In this document: one piece after another, positions 24,440-37,860 of the stretch
How positions within the stretch are numbered: position 1 is the first letter of the stretch
How the letters are laid out: each line of letters begins with the position of its first letter
Origin: Nymphaea colorata
Lineage: Eukaryota; Streptophyta; Magnoliopsida; Nymphaeales; Nymphaeaceae
NCBI RefSeq assembly: GCF_008831285.2
Contig: NC_045141.1
Location: forward strand, 2,606,001-2,670,000
DNA: 64,000 nucleotides
Direction of reading: 5' to 3'
Notes under the pieces: model-generated
Seen by the model: only the letters and a program-made list of their open reading frames with translations
What the model was told of the DNA's origin: nothing
The model's database searches: none
Program-made: the position numbers and the translations under genes

Positions 24440-27400
24440 AAAGGAAAAAACAAATTGCCTGAAGCTGTAACTCTGGCTGAGTCCGGTCTCATTACCCCCG
24501 CAATGAGTCTAGTTTGGTCTAGGTTGAGTACTAATGCAGTCCGAACCAAGACTCTTAAAAATTAACTTGTGTTGACCTATACCCTTTTTTGAGTACCCCA
24601 TTGGAATTTAACCAACTTTTGGGGCTTCCCAAAGAATAGGTCAAAGTGTGTGCAGTGAGCGGTAAACCCCTATTTAGAATGGTTTGGGAGAGGAGATTTT
24701 TATCCCATGATCAATACAGGACTAAACTTATTTTTTCAATCAAATGCACAAACCATAAGTTAAAAGCATATTCTCTATCGAATTTTGCTCGTTGCGATCT
24801 TGTATGGACTTCAAACTCAATTCCGTTAAAAGCCACATATGCATGGAAAAGTGCTGATCGATTTTTTATAAAGTATTCATATTGACATTGAGTGTGGAGG
24901 ATGAACGACACAAGAATATGAAGAGGAGAAAATACACTTTTAAAACCTCATTCTAAGTAGAAAAATGTTCATTGCGGCCACATGTGAATACCAATTTCGA
25001 GTTTGCTTGTGTTGGAGTGCTCAACAATGAATTCTACATGTTTTAAGTGCATGTGTGATATGTGCAAATTAACATTAAGTGTACAACATCATACACTTTG
25101 AGATATAATGTGCATTGAGCTCACATGTGGATCCTAGATCTAAGTTTGATGTTGAACCCCAAATCCAGGTCTAAAACCAAGAAAAATTTTAGAAGATGGA
25201 TCCAGATAAGGTATTCAAATTAGAATTATGATTTGATATCTAGGATCTGAAATGGAAATAATGGATCTAGATCTGTAAAGATAGATTGGAATTGCAACAT
25301 GGACATGAGATCCAAACATGGAAATAAGACTTTGGAATATATGATTTGGATCAGAAAATATGACATTGAGATCTGAAAATAGTATCGACGTGGATCTAGA
25401 GTGAACTGGGTTAGGTGGGTTCAAGCTGTATGACATGGACTAAACCTTGGCGAGGTTCAGTTTCTAAAAAAAGTATGTTTAGACATAGGCCAAATGTAGC
25501 CTTAGCCTAGTGACGTCTTCAAAAAATTCAGTTTTAGTGGGAAATTGGGGTAGGCTGAGCCGGTGCTCAGGCCTAACAAATCCATGAAATTTATGTGAAA
25601 ACCTAGGTTCATGTGGCTCCTAAGTTAGGTTTTGTGAAATAGACGTGCATGGTACCAAATGAAATGGGTACCAATGAGGTTATTAGCTTGAACTAAGGTT
25701 TTAGAATCAAATAAAATCATAAATCAAGGTATATGTGACCTATACCTTATGTTTATGCAGAAAAATATGACTTTAAAATGACCATTTTGCCCCTATGTGT
25801 GTTTTCATAATTTTGAATGAATTTTCTTGATTTGACTAAACTAGCCTAGGGTCAGGTTCCTTAATAGGCTCTAGTTAAAATTTAATGAAAAATTCCTCCT
25901 AGATTTTTTTAAAATTAAAAACAAAATTTTACCAAGTTGTACGCTACACATTTATAATGGAAAATCAAGAGGTCATAAAAATCAGATTTTATTGGATTTT
26001 TCACAAGTGGAGCTGAGGGTACCTAAAAAGGCTACTTACTTGTAAGGACATGCTAAAAGATCGGATAATTCACTTTAATTTTGCAAAATTGAGCTCAACA
26101 GCAGTTTTCAGTGTGTACCAAGTACTAAGAATGAGCTCCACGTCCTTTTGAATTGAATTGAAGAGTATTGATTAATCATGATGAACATAATCTCAACTCA
26201 GTTTCAGCTCACTCTATTGGGTTGAGCTCAAATTCAACTCAAACCTTTGAAAACATGAGAAAGAAAGTATGCAAAACTGAATTGAATTCAAACCGGGATG
26301 AATGAACCAAACGAAAGAAAACTTGATTTATACATGATAAGCATGGTCCTACCTTGGTTTTAGCTCAATCTGTTCAAAATCATCTCAAACCCCTGAAAAT
26401 AGGAGAGAGAGAAAGATTTGTTCGCAATCTGCAAGCTAGTATATGACTAAAACTTGGGTTGGGTGACTCAAAATAAGTGAAACAAAACTCTTTCTATTAA
26501 ACTTGTTTTGACTTGGTTGAGTTAAAGATCATAGTTTTAAGTTTCAAGAGCTGAATTGAGCTACAGGGAGTAAGCTTCAGACTGGAATAACCCTAGTGAG
26601 CTAACTCTGGCAACTCTGGGGTCATGCAAAATTGAGACATGCCTAATTGCTCAAAGGTTGGGTAGTTCTAAAAAAATTTGGTGAAAAATATTTCCATATC
26701 GAGATGCTAAGATGCAGAAGCAAAATGATAATTTCCAATAGGTATTCAATGCTAGTGTGAAAAGTACTTATTTAACTCAAAAATGGACCCTTTATTCTTG
26801 AAACTTGGACTTTCAAAATTAAATTGGAAATCTCATGGTGAAGGGTAAAATGGTCATTTGGACTTATAAAGTTTTTGAGTGTTCACACTCAACTTAGTTG
26901 AACTGAAGTTCAGCTTGAACCCTGCTAAGTAAGAGAGAGAGAGACCCAGTGGAGACATGTGAGTTACTCTAAAACTAAATTTCACGATTGGTAACTCAAA
27001 GTAAATGAAATAATACTTTATTTCCACTAAGGTAAACATGTTCTATACACAGTCGATCTAAAATAAGTTTAGGTTGCAGTAAGCCAATTTGTGCTGGGAT
27101 GAGACGATTTAAGCTGGCCAAAAGAGTTGGTGAGCTGATTTCAACTATCCTAAAAAAACTTAGAGTGAAGAATCACCTTTTTTGAGTTTTTCTAAATCAC
27201 TATAAGGATTTTTGATACTTTTTGACATTTAGAGGCCAAATTGTCGTTTGACATGTGGCTTTAGGTCCTTTACGTTCTGACAAATGGCCCCAATTGTTGA
27301 AATCTCACTTTGAAAACTTGTTCGAAATCACTTTATGAAGAGCCAAATGGTCATTTTGACCTATGAGAAATTTGGGGCATGATGAAGTTGTGAGAACAAT
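24440..27400 (+). repeat. family A non-coding repeat, copy A2
   Basis: It matches A1 (15660-18290) over most of its length in the same orientation. It appears to hold an internal duplication: the segment around 26390-26480 ('aggagagagagaaag' to 'ggtgactcaaaata') has a second version at 26920-27010. It ends near a 'ttttgacctatgagaaatttgggg' tail comparable to the other copies. Non-coding. Confidence 0.65.
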
Positions 27401-28959
27401 GAGCTACCTACAAGGTATGTGAAGTAGACATGGACTAGGAATGCAAAGAGTGACATGCTGAGATGCAACCTCCTTCAAAGAGGTATGGATGAGACATACC
27501 TCACTGCAGCATGTTACCAGTGATTATGTTGCATCATTTAGGTAGCTGAAAATCCATCACTATAAAAGCAATTAAGAGAAAGTTGTGTACTGATCGTGGG
27601 CATAAGAGGAAGAAGCATATCAAAAAATTATTGAAAAAAAAAAGATGAAAACAAGAGTTAAAGCAGGGCCACGGGAAACTAAGTAGACATATGATGAAGA
27701 CTTGCTGCCCAAAGAGCAAAGTGACTTTATGGTGGAGCAAGTGACACTGCATTGCAGCTATATGAGGTTGCTGGTACATACAATAATTTGTTTTCATTAT
27801 TTAAACCACGTACATGTTTTTTAATGTATATATGCTCTGATTTTTCAACAATAATTGCATACGATCACTTGGAACAACGGTGATACTGGAATCCTTACAT
27901 GAAACTTACATTATGCTGTAGGAATGTTTGGAGTCCCTTTTCATTTATTTTGTTTGTAAACATCTCCTATTTTTTGGCAATAAAGGGATAGAGGACTGCA
28001 TGACCTAGATTTGTTTTTCATTTTTGCTAGTGTTTTCGTTAATATGAACTAGTATCACAATGCAATATCGCATGCCCACATCAAACTTGTTTACAAAAGT
28101 TTCATATTCAGATCAGTTAACGTCTATCCGAATTAATTTATCATCCAAATTTGTTTGATTTTTATGTTGAAATTTACTTAAGCGTTCAGGCATTTCATCA
28201 TACATTCATTTATTACAAACTTGTTGTAGTTATGATTTGTAGTATAGATAGTAAGTAACCTATACCTTCTTCCTTCATAAGATTTTGCATTAAATATTTA
28301 GAAATTGGCAAATTATTCATTCCCACCCTCTATTCAAATAAATATATTAAATGTTACAAATCTGTATTGCATTATGTTTCACTAGTTAATATGGACTGCA
28401 ACTACAAACTAACATAAGGCATGCAGCCAAAATCACTAGCAAAAGTTGCTTATTCAAAGCAACTTTCCTCTATCTAGATTATCCTCCCAATTTGCTTGAT
28501 CATTATTACAAGTTTTATGTAACTTGTGATACATGAACTAATTGTAGATGGATGTCATGACTTGTTGGCCAGTGATGCATTATGGCCTTCATTGGAATAA
28601 ATAAGCACATGGTTACAAATTTGTTTTCATCCACCCCTACCACTTGTTACCATCCATCTAGACATTTTTCCCTTGTGATAGTTATTTATACATGAAGAAT
28701 GATAACAATACTACATGACCAATTACCACTTTTTCATTTGGGAAAACTAGTGATGGTTTGAAAAGAAGATGAGAATACCTTGTTGGTGAATGACCATTGC
28801 AACTGCGATGAACACTTTCATGCGAACCAACTTAGAAGAGAGCTAAGCAGAGGGTAATGGCTGGGAAATGTCACCATCCATGGATTGTGCAAATACTTCA
28901 ATCTGAAATATAAGTTGTTCAAATTGAAGTTTAGCATGGTTAGATCCAGCATTAAACTA
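27401..28959. other. non-coding stretch, nothing recognisable
   Basis: I see no coding similarity, LTR ends, terminal inverted repeats or tandem structure here. Confidence 0.5.
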
Positions 28960-29566
28960 TCTTATTCTAGCTGAATTCGGGCTTGCTCGAATCAAGCAAA
29001 AATGGTGATTAGACACACAAAAATGGGGAAATGAGACATCATTTCCTAAAAATGGGTTTGGAATTCAAGCTTGAAAACTGAAAATGAAGTAAAAAATACT
29101 CTGATGACACTAGAGAGAACCTATCATGGGTCTTATCAGATCTGTTGTATTTTTAAACTAAGAAATGATGGAAAAACTAGAGAAATTGATCATTTCTGGA
29201 CCATTTTTTATCCAATACAAGCTGATAAACTTGGTTTAAGGATTACAGATGACTTGTAGGGATGAAAACAACCCATACTGATCTTGAGTAAAACAATTCT
29301 CAGGATTTTTTGGATTGTTATACAAAATTGGAGGAGAATAAGGCAAAATGTGCCAATTAAGGGCAAAATGGTTATTTTTCTAGGTGGCAACAACCTGGGA
29401 TGGACTAGGTCTTGGTGTTTAATACCTAGAGTATATGATTTGATATGGTTTAGTTCATTGCCCAAACATTTGAACTTTTTTCTCAAAATCAGTTCAAAAC
29501 CTCATTTATGAAGGGAAAAATGGTGATTTTGATTGTAAAAATTGGGGATGTCTACAATGCAAAACG
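28960..29566 (+). repeat. family A fragment, copy A4 (3' end)
   Basis: The block around 'ggcaaaatggttatttttctaggtggc' and the tail 'tgattgtaaaaattgggg' then 'atgtctaca' match the 3' ends of the other family A copies. This copy shows the cleanest candidate terminus, TGTCTACA at about 29556-29563. Confidence 0.5.
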
Positions 29567-30504
29567 AAGAAAATAAGATGAACATAACAAGTGTGATGCT
29601 AGAATTTGAAAATAACATCTAAGTTAACATCCAAGGAATTTGAAATTCTAATTGCATCTCATTCATGACTTCACATGGACTAAGTTAATCCTATGGTGAT
29701 CATTGCTATAAGTCCACAAAAATCATGGAAGCTTGCATAGATCACCAAAGAAAACACATGTAAAACATAGAAAACTGAAGAAAAGCATAATTACTAAACG
29801 GAAATCATGGGATGTTCATGACTCCATATTCTTAAACCAAGCATGACACATAATTGAGTGAGACAAGTCGCTAATTTGAATGTCAGCCAAGAGAAAGCAA
29901 CATCCATGGAGGCAGCGGTCATCCTTTTAGCGGCCTTAGATCATGCAAAATACCATATGTAACATAAAGCAATCAAGAAAGCAAAAAGGTGAGATAATAT
30001 GTGTCTCGAGAAGGAGCAATCATCCATAAAGGCGGTCTTGCCTTCTCTACTTCATGCATGTGCCATGGATATGTAAAAGGATGCAAATATAGATTAATAA
30101 AACAGGAAATATAAGGCTGCTACGGAGAGCGCTCTATCCATGATGCTGAAACCAATTTCTCATCCTCGGCCCTAAAAGAAATAGAAATAAGAAGAAAGGT
30201 AATATAAGAAGTCTCTATGGAGTGTTTCTAAGTTCATATATGGTTGAGATATAGTCTAGGACCAAACCCAATTAGAGTTTTCTAGGACCTAGATCAAACC
30301 AGACTTAGAACATTACCTGATTTAGCCTAAAACTTTTAAAAAAACTTCAATCAACTTAGTCGTCCCCATTAGATTCACTCAGCGTCTAAACCCAAACCAG
30401 ACACTAGGCCCACTACTTGGATTTACCACTTAAACCTTACTAGGATTGGTTTTAACTTGATTCAGGCTTAGGTCATAGTCAACCTGATCCAATCCGAGTT
30501 GATC
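29567..30504. other. non-coding stretch containing one copy of a 200-bp direct repeat
   Basis: Positions about 30229-30437 (starting TAAGTTCATATATGGTTGAG) recur in the same orientation at about 33729-33929. No coding similarity. Confidence 0.55.
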
Positions 30505-31200
30505 CTTGACCATCAACATATAACCCAGTCAAGATGTTTCTGCTTTGGCCTAAGCTCAAAATTTGGTCAATAAGAGTTCAATTTAACTAGACGTAGACTT
30601 AATTATCTAAGAAAACATTAACCATTTTGGCCGAGCTCTAGCTGGGTCTACCCAAGTCACTAAGTCCTAGTCATGAGAAATTAGGATTAATCAAGAAAAT
30701 TGAATCAAATCCCAGTTTGAAACTTACAATTTGAATGGGCATCTAATTTTGGAGTGGGTATAAATGTTGGATCAAATCACAAACTTTGGATTTACAATAT
30801 ATAACTTGGATCACAGATCTTGAAATGGGATCAAAATAATCTTCCAAGAGAGAACCATCTGGATTTGTATCAAATTAAAGTCGATGGATCAAACCTCAAT
30901 TCTTGAACAAATGAACTCAATGTTAGAACTCACATTGAGATATAATATCAGATCGAATATATGTCTTGGATAGAATCCTTAAATTTCAGATCTAAAACTT
31001 TAAACTTGGATCATAGATATTACAATTAGATCAAGAAAAGTTTGGATCTTGAACTCAGATTTCAAATCCTACCCAAATTTCATATTGGACCTAGATCAAC
31101 CCAGTTTAATTTTGGATCAATAACCATTCAGTATTGAATCTTTGATTTGATTGGATCTAGATCTACTAAATTCAATTGGATTAAGAGTCATGATAGCGGA
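30505..31200 (+). repeat. left arm of a large imperfect inverted repeat
   Basis: This arm is the reverse complement, with substitutions and small gaps, of 33990-34725. Matching landmarks include the block 'ggccgagctctagctggg' (about 30632) against its complement near 34590, and 'aatcaaatcaaagat' near 31145/34072. The arms are separated by about 2.8 kb. Confidence 0.65.
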
Positions 31201-33395
31201 ACCTACACCTAGATCACCTAGGTTGCCATCATTTAAAAAAGACCATTTTCCCCTTATAACCTGCCATTTTTGCCCAAAAATCAAGAATTTTACCCAAAAA
31301 CACTGAAAATTGCTTAATACTTGAGCAATTAGGATAATTCTCACCTTTGCAAGTGTAAGCACCCTAAAATTTGCTGCCATGTCAAATAGTATCAAAAAAT
31401 ATCAAAAAGCCTAAAACTGATTTACAAGAAAATCAAATAAGGCAATCTTGGCTCTACAAGTCTCTTAAGGATAGTTGAAATAATCTCACTGCTCTTTGGC
31501 CAACTTAAGTCAACTCACTCTAGCTGAAATCAGCTCACTATAACCTCAACCTGTAATTTTCACTGGATTGTGTATCCTTAAGTCTAACCAAGTTTAGAAT
31601 AAGTTTAATTTAGTAGAAAGAAAATATTATTTCACTTACTTTGAGTTACCAAATAAAAATTTCAATCTTGTAGTAACTTGCAAGTTTTTGCTAGACCACA
31701 CTTTCTCTTATTTAGCAGAGTCTGAGTTAAATTTTATTTTAACTTGATGGAGTGAACTGAAACTAAACCAGGATCATGTTTATCATGTATAAATCCATCT
31801 TCTATTAGTGTGGTTTGAGTTCATTCATCTCAGTTTGAGTTCAATATGGTTCCAAAAGTTTTGAAGCGCACACTCTCTCCTGTTTTCAAGGGTTTGAGTT
31901 GAATATGAATTCAACTCGATGAAGTAAGCTAGCCAAGCTAGGATCATATTTATCATGTATAAATTAATTTTCTCGTAGTTCAGTTTGAGTTCATCCATCC
32001 CGATTTGAGTTTAATGCAGTTTTGAAGATTCTGGAGCTCACTCGCTTTCCTATTTTCAAGGGTTTGAGCTGAATTTCATCTCAACTTAATAGAATGCCTT
32101 GAAACCAAGCTAGAGTCATGTTCATCATGTGTAAAACTATTTTTCTTAGTTCAGTTTAAGTTTTTTCATCCTAGCTTGAGTCCAATTTAGATCTGAAGGT
32201 CCCAGAGCTCACTTTCTCTCCTATTTTCAAGGGTTTGAGTTGAATTTGAGCTCAACTTAATAGAGTAAGACAAAAATCGAAGCTAGGACCATGTGTAAAT
32301 CAACATTCCATTGGTTCAGTTTGAGTTCAATCTTGGTTTGAATTTAATTCAGTTTTATAGGTTTTGGAGCTCATTCCTAGTATTAGCTACACTCTACACA
32401 CAATAATCAAACTCAACTTAGCTAAATCATATCAACTTTTTTTTATTTTTCAGCATATCCTTACTAGTATGTGGCTGATCTAAGTATTTCCAGCTCCATC
32501 AATGAATATTTCAATGTTAAACTAAATTTTCAAACCCTTCTCAATTTACCTATATAAATGACATTTAAAGCTCGTAAATTTTAGAAAAATGATCTTTAGA
32601 ACAATCTGGGAGGAATTTTTCAATAAATTTTAACCAAAGCAGATCTCGTAGTAGGCCATAGGCTGATCCAATCAGATTGAGAAAACCCATCCAAAGCTCC
32701 ACAATTACACACAAGAGTAAAAAGGTCGTTTTCTTTTAAGTCAAATTCTCGTTTTCTTTTAAGTCAAATTCTCCTGCTTAAACATAGGATATATGCCACA
32801 TTTGTGATTCTTAGAATCTTGGTTCAAGACAAATTCATGATTTGAACCTGTTTCAGTCCAAGATCACACCCTGGGGTAAAATTTTAATCTGTATTCTCTG
32901 CTTGAACTTAGGATTATGTGTCACACATACATAAGTTTAAGAAGTTCATCATTTTTAAATCTTTGGAACTCTAGCTTCAAATCCATTCCTCATTTCAAAC
33001 ACATAACAAATGATCCAGATCATTAGAGCACTAGTTTGAAAGCTTTTCCTTTCAACATTTTTTTTTTGAATCACTTACCCATGCCCAAGGATAATACAAC
33101 AATTTCATCTTCAAAAATATCATTATATCCTTAAGTTATTTGTCACATATTCTTAGTTCATAATATTTGGAGCATCAATTATAATCTCTTCATCTACATT
33201 TTTAGATCCATGAGTTATTGTCACCCAAATCCCTTGTGCATAATTATGATTTAAATCTCTGATTTAAATCTCCCATCACATCCAAGATCCATATTTAGAA
33301 CTTTTCTAGAATCAGAACTTGATCTTAATCTCAAGTCCATGTTCATATCCATTTTCTAGAAGATAGATTTAATTTAAGTGTCTCCTAGGTTAGGG
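31190..33395 (-). repeat. family A non-coding repeat, copy A3 (inverted)
   Basis: Read on the minus strand this copy follows A1 and A2 in order. The 'cccatgcccaagg' segment (33075) matches the complement of 15960. 'caatcagattgagaaaa' (32670) matches the complement of the 17190 region. The 'caacctaggtgatctaggtgt' end lies near 31210. Non-coding. Confidence 0.65.
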
Positions 33396-33989
33396 ATGTG
33401 AGACGAGTGACCCATTGCTATCTCTATCTTGTTCTTTTTAATATATGTATGCCTTAGAAATTAATGCTTTCTATCACTTAATTTATTTTCTTCTTTAATT
33501 ACAGTATATTAAGATCATGCATGTGCATTACATTTTGAATTACACACCTACATCTATGACAATGTAGCAGTTACTCTTAACTGAATAGCAGCAGGCCATG
33601 CAACAACAGTCCTGACGTGAAACCCAGCTCAACCTAGGTTTTGCATGGGAACACTTTCAAAACACGGTTTTCAAATAATCGTTTTGTAAATACCAAAACG
33701 CATGTTAAACTATTTTTCTCACAAAACGTAAGTTCATATATGGTTGAGATATAGTCTAGGACTGACCAAATTTGAGTCTTCTAGGACCTAGCTCAGACCA
33801 GTCCTAACCCCCCTCCCCCCAACCCCCAAACAAAAAAAAAAACTTGACTCAACTTAGTGATCCCATCACTCAATGTCTAAACCGAAACGGGCACTGAGCC
33901 CACTATTTGGATTTACCACTTAAACCTTGATTGAATATTCAAGTTGATCCAACCCTATCCTATAAGGTCCAAAATCATAAATCCAATAA

Positions 33990-34725
33990 CATTTAGGATC
34001 CAAATCTAGGACTTGAAGTATAATATCATGATTCATAATCCAGATTTTGAATTTAATTGATCTATATCTAATCAAATCAAAGATCCAATACTAAATCATT
34101 CTTGATCCAAACTTAAAATGGGTTGATATAGGTCCAGTTTGAATTCAGGTAGGGTTTGAGGTCTAAGTTTAAGATCCAAAGTTTTCTCTAACCAATTGTA
34201 AGATCCATGATCCAAGTTTGAAAGTTTTGATCCAAAGTTTAAGTATGTGATCTAATCTCTACACTCGATCTATGATTAAATTGAAATTCGAGTTCTAACA
34301 GTTGAATCCATTTGCTAAAAGATCAAGGTTTGATCCAATTGATCTTGATTTGAAATAAATCCACATGGTTAAGCCTTGGAAGATTATTTTGATCGAATTG
34401 TGAGATCTATGATCCAGGTTCTACAATGTAGATCCAAAGTTTGGGATTAGATCCAACATTTATATCCAATCTACAATTAGGTCCCAATTCAAATTCTAAT
34501 ATTCAAACTGGGATTTGATCCACTCTTGATTAATCCTAAATTCTCATGACTATGACTTAGTGACTCGGGGTAGACCTAGCTAGAGCTTGGCCAAAATGGC
34601 TAAGGTTTACTTAGAGAATTAAGTCAGGGTCTAGTCAAAGTGAATTCTTATTTGATTAAGTTGTGAGATTAGATAAAGTAGAGACATCTTGCCAAGGTCC
34701 TAATTTAAGTGATGTTGATGGTTGT
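33990..34725 (-). repeat. right arm of the large imperfect inverted repeat
   Basis: Reverse-complement partner of 30505-31200. A direct-repeat segment (33729-33929, matching 30229-30437) sits just outside it in the opposite sense. The structure therefore looks like several insertions of one family in different orientations, not a single palindrome. Confidence 0.65.
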
Positions 34726-37160
34726 ACGTGTACCTAGAAGCATCCAAACTTTGCTACGATGACATTATACAGGATTTCATTAGTGATGGTTTGTGATCTT
34801 TATCTTGCACCTGCACATGGTGCATGAAAAAATAAAATGATCGATCAAATGTGTTATAAAAATGTTTCTACGATAACATGATTTAAGATAACTCATGAAT
34901 CATGATGGTTCATGGCTGAGTTCTTTTATATAGGAAGATTGAAAACTTGTTCCTAATATTCCCTACGACCCTTGATCAATTGAATTGAAAAAGCATAAAA
35001 CAAGATGACTTTAAATAGAAAGAGATGAATGAATGCTCAAGCTGGTCCGTCCTTAGTTTTGCAATGCAAAGGTGGATGACATTCATAAGAATGCATCCAT
35101 CCTTAATAAGCTTTTTCGTTATATATGTTGTAGCAAAGTCACTCTCTCACTATGGGATTCTCTCATGATGAGAGGTTCAAAATGACTTTAAGCTGGTTAT
35201 TTTGAATGGGACGTGGCCATGGGGCCCTTTTCGAAACTTGATTCATATGTTTATTTTTAGAAAAATCGGTTCATGCATGCATCATGCATTAATGTGTACA
35301 TTTGATTTGTGGTTTTTCCCCTAGCTGGACATCATTCCAGCCATAAAATATGTGAAAATAAACCACTCCCATAAATTGCTGAAATTAAAATGAACTATGA
35401 AGATGCTAAAAATCACCTACCTTGCAATTGGTCTTGATGCTTAATCTTCTTCTTTACTTGTTTTCTAAATCAAACAATTTTAAGCAAGAATACTCGCTTG
35501 GATTTGAGCATAGCAAAGCAAGAAGAAGAAGAATGACTTGCCTGCTGAAATTTGTAATGGGAAAGAGAGAGCTTGTCACCACAAAAATCCTAAGTAAATG
35601 TTTATTTAAGCACTCTAACTTAGCAAAATCAATAGAGAGAATAAGAGAAATGAAGAAGAGAATGAGAGAAAGGGGAAAGAGGGTTTGAACAAATTTTTTT
35701 TCTCTTAGTTGGCTTCTCCTTCCTAACTCATTGGCTGGAGCAATTTGATGAAGACCTCAAAAATTTGTCCCCCTCCTTGGTTGCTAGGGGGAGGGGTTAT
35801 ATAGAGGAAAAGATGAGTTCAACTACCTTCTTAACTCACCTTGGACACTCACTTAAGACTTTGGGGACTTGTAAAATGATTAAATAGGATTTTAATTATC
35901 CTAGTTGACCACACCTAGCTCATTTACACGAGCTACGTGGGCTGGGCTTGGTGTGGTCTACCTTGGTTCATACCTAGCTACCCAACTTTGACAAAAAATT
36001 TGGACAAAAATACCTTTGTGGAGGGTTTTGCCTTATTTTATTTTATTTATTTTGCTTAGAATTAAGCTTATTAGGTTAAAACCTAGTCGCTCTAAATGTA
36101 ATTAAATTATAATAATTTAATTAAAATTTGAATAAATTTTGAAAATTCTATCAAATTTGATTTAAAAATGTATTTTCGTCCATAACTTGATTGAAGATGG
36201 ATTTTAATTGAATCAAACTTTTGTTTGAAATATTGAATTTCAATTTGATATTTGATTTATGAATTTGACAAATCCAAATGTATATTTGTTTTTTATAAAA
36301 TCTTAATTTAAGTTTTGTAATTTCAATTTGATCTTAGAATGAACAAATCATCTAGATTGGTCAAATTTGACCAATTGACCAAACTCAAAGCTCATTTGCG
36401 AGTAGTTTGAATTTGCTTGAGGTAATTCGATGAATTTGAGCTAAGAAAGCTTTTAATTGAGCTAAATTGTACTTTAACTCAGTTTATCAAAGTGGATTTG
36501 ATGTGGTCAAGGTCTATTTTTGTCCACTAATTGGGTCATGGGATAGACTTACCCTTTTGACTGAGCTAAGCTCGTGTTGACTGAGCCTAGCTGAAGTTGG
36601 CGCCACATTTGGGTGCACCAAGGTCTAACCTACTTGGATTAAGTAGGTTAGGTGAGTCTAATTCTAACACTTATTGTTTCTTTGGAATTTGACGTTTCTT
36701 TAACTAAGGGAGAGAGAGAGAGATTAATGTCTCTCTATTTCTTTTTGAAAATGATCTTTTCATTTAATTGAGGGAAGATATTTTTGAAAAAGGAGGTGCG
36801 TGACCTCTTGGGTGGGCTTCTGACCACACGAGCCAGGTGGTGCCCACACGTGGGTCTCACATAGTCTTTTAGTTCGAATTAGATCTAATTCTCATATTCA
36901 AATCAAAATTTGAATCTTGTAATTGGATATGGATTTCAAATGACATTTGTGATTGGATTTGGATTTCTAATCCTAATTTGGACCTAGTTTGGACTCGTAA
37001 TCTTGCATTGAAATTCGTGTCACGAGTTAAATTCATTATTTCAATCTAAATTGTTTTTTAGATTCGAAATTCGCTTTGAAATTACATTTTTTCACAATTC
37101 TTTTATAAAATTCTGATATTGCTTCAATCAACTAGGGTGGAAAATTTTGGGGTGTTAACA
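34726..37160 (+). repeat. LTR-like block ending TGTTAACA
   Basis: The block is non-coding. It has a clear TATA motif (TTATATAG at 35797-35804) after a G-rich run, and ends GGGGTGTTAACA at 37160, ten bases before a primer-binding-site-like TGGTATCAAAGCC. This looks like the 3' end of a gypsy LTR with its promoter. The left boundary is not resolved. It does not resemble the LTR at 39822-40449, so the two are not a pair. A basic open stretch at 35422-35688 has no family resemblance. Confidence 0.5.
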
Positions 37161-37169
37161 AGAAGCTCA

Positions 37170-37182
37170 TGGTATCAAAGCC
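37170..37182 (+). other. primer-binding site, tRNA-Met type (one mismatch)
   Basis: TGGTATCAAAGCC differs by one base from the usual TGGTATCAGAGCC. It lies ten bases after the end of the LTR-like block at 37160. Confidence 0.6.
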
Positions 37183-37189
37183 AAATGGG

Positions 37190-37860
37190 CGACAGGGTAA
37201 CCTTGTGTGAGGTCATGGCTGCGGTGGAAACTCATCGCACATAGAGGAAGAAGCAGTCGAAGCCATGAACTGCACCCTGTAGACGATTGAACGACAGAAC
37301 CAAGAGGCAAATGAAAGGATGAAGGCCTTCGTGGCAGACCAGCAATCGCTGGTGACCATGATGAAGGAGATCCTCTAGTAGGTTCTCTAACTCCCCCAGC
37401 ATAGGGAGAACAGAGATAGGTGAACCAACAAGAGATCACCCAACAGAAAATAACAGGGAGCCCTCCAACCCTCCAAGTAATGGGACCCCAATCCATCGGT
37501 GTCTGAAGGGAGATGGGGGAATTCGGGGGACCATGCAGATGGAGGTCGATGAAAATGTATTTCCCCAAATTCGCAAGAGAAAACACCTTAAGCTAGATCT
37601 TCAAATCAAAATAGTTCTTCGAATGCCAAGGAATTGCTTATGCTCAAAAGGTGAGTTGCACAACAGTGCATTTTGAGGGACCGGCGATTCAGTGTATCGT
37701 TGGTTATTGTTGCACCAAGAAAAGCCCAACTGGGAAGGGTTAGTGGAGGCCATGAAAGCAGGTTTGGCCTTCCTCCTATTTTGACTATAATGTCGAACTC
37801 TCCAAGATCAGACAGAAGGGATTAGTTGTTGACTAACAGGAGAGGTTTGAGGACCTTAGC
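37190..37860 (+). pseudogene. Reina-like gag remnant
   Basis: Translations of the three frames show pieces typical of chromovirus gag: 'MYFPKFARENTL' and 'QFFEC' near 37555-37625, 'CTTVHFEGPAIQ' near 37660, and 'FDYNVELSKIRQKG' near 37780-37820. Stops and frameshifts separate them. The zinc knuckle and protease are absent, because the sequence passes straight into the reverse-transcriptase motif DYRALNSVTVKDKYP near 37868. Confidence 0.65.

Noticed and set aside
35422-35688. 88-codon basic open frame
   Set aside because: Low-complexity Lys/Arg-rich end over an AGAGA-rich tract, no homologue recognised, inside an LTR-like block.
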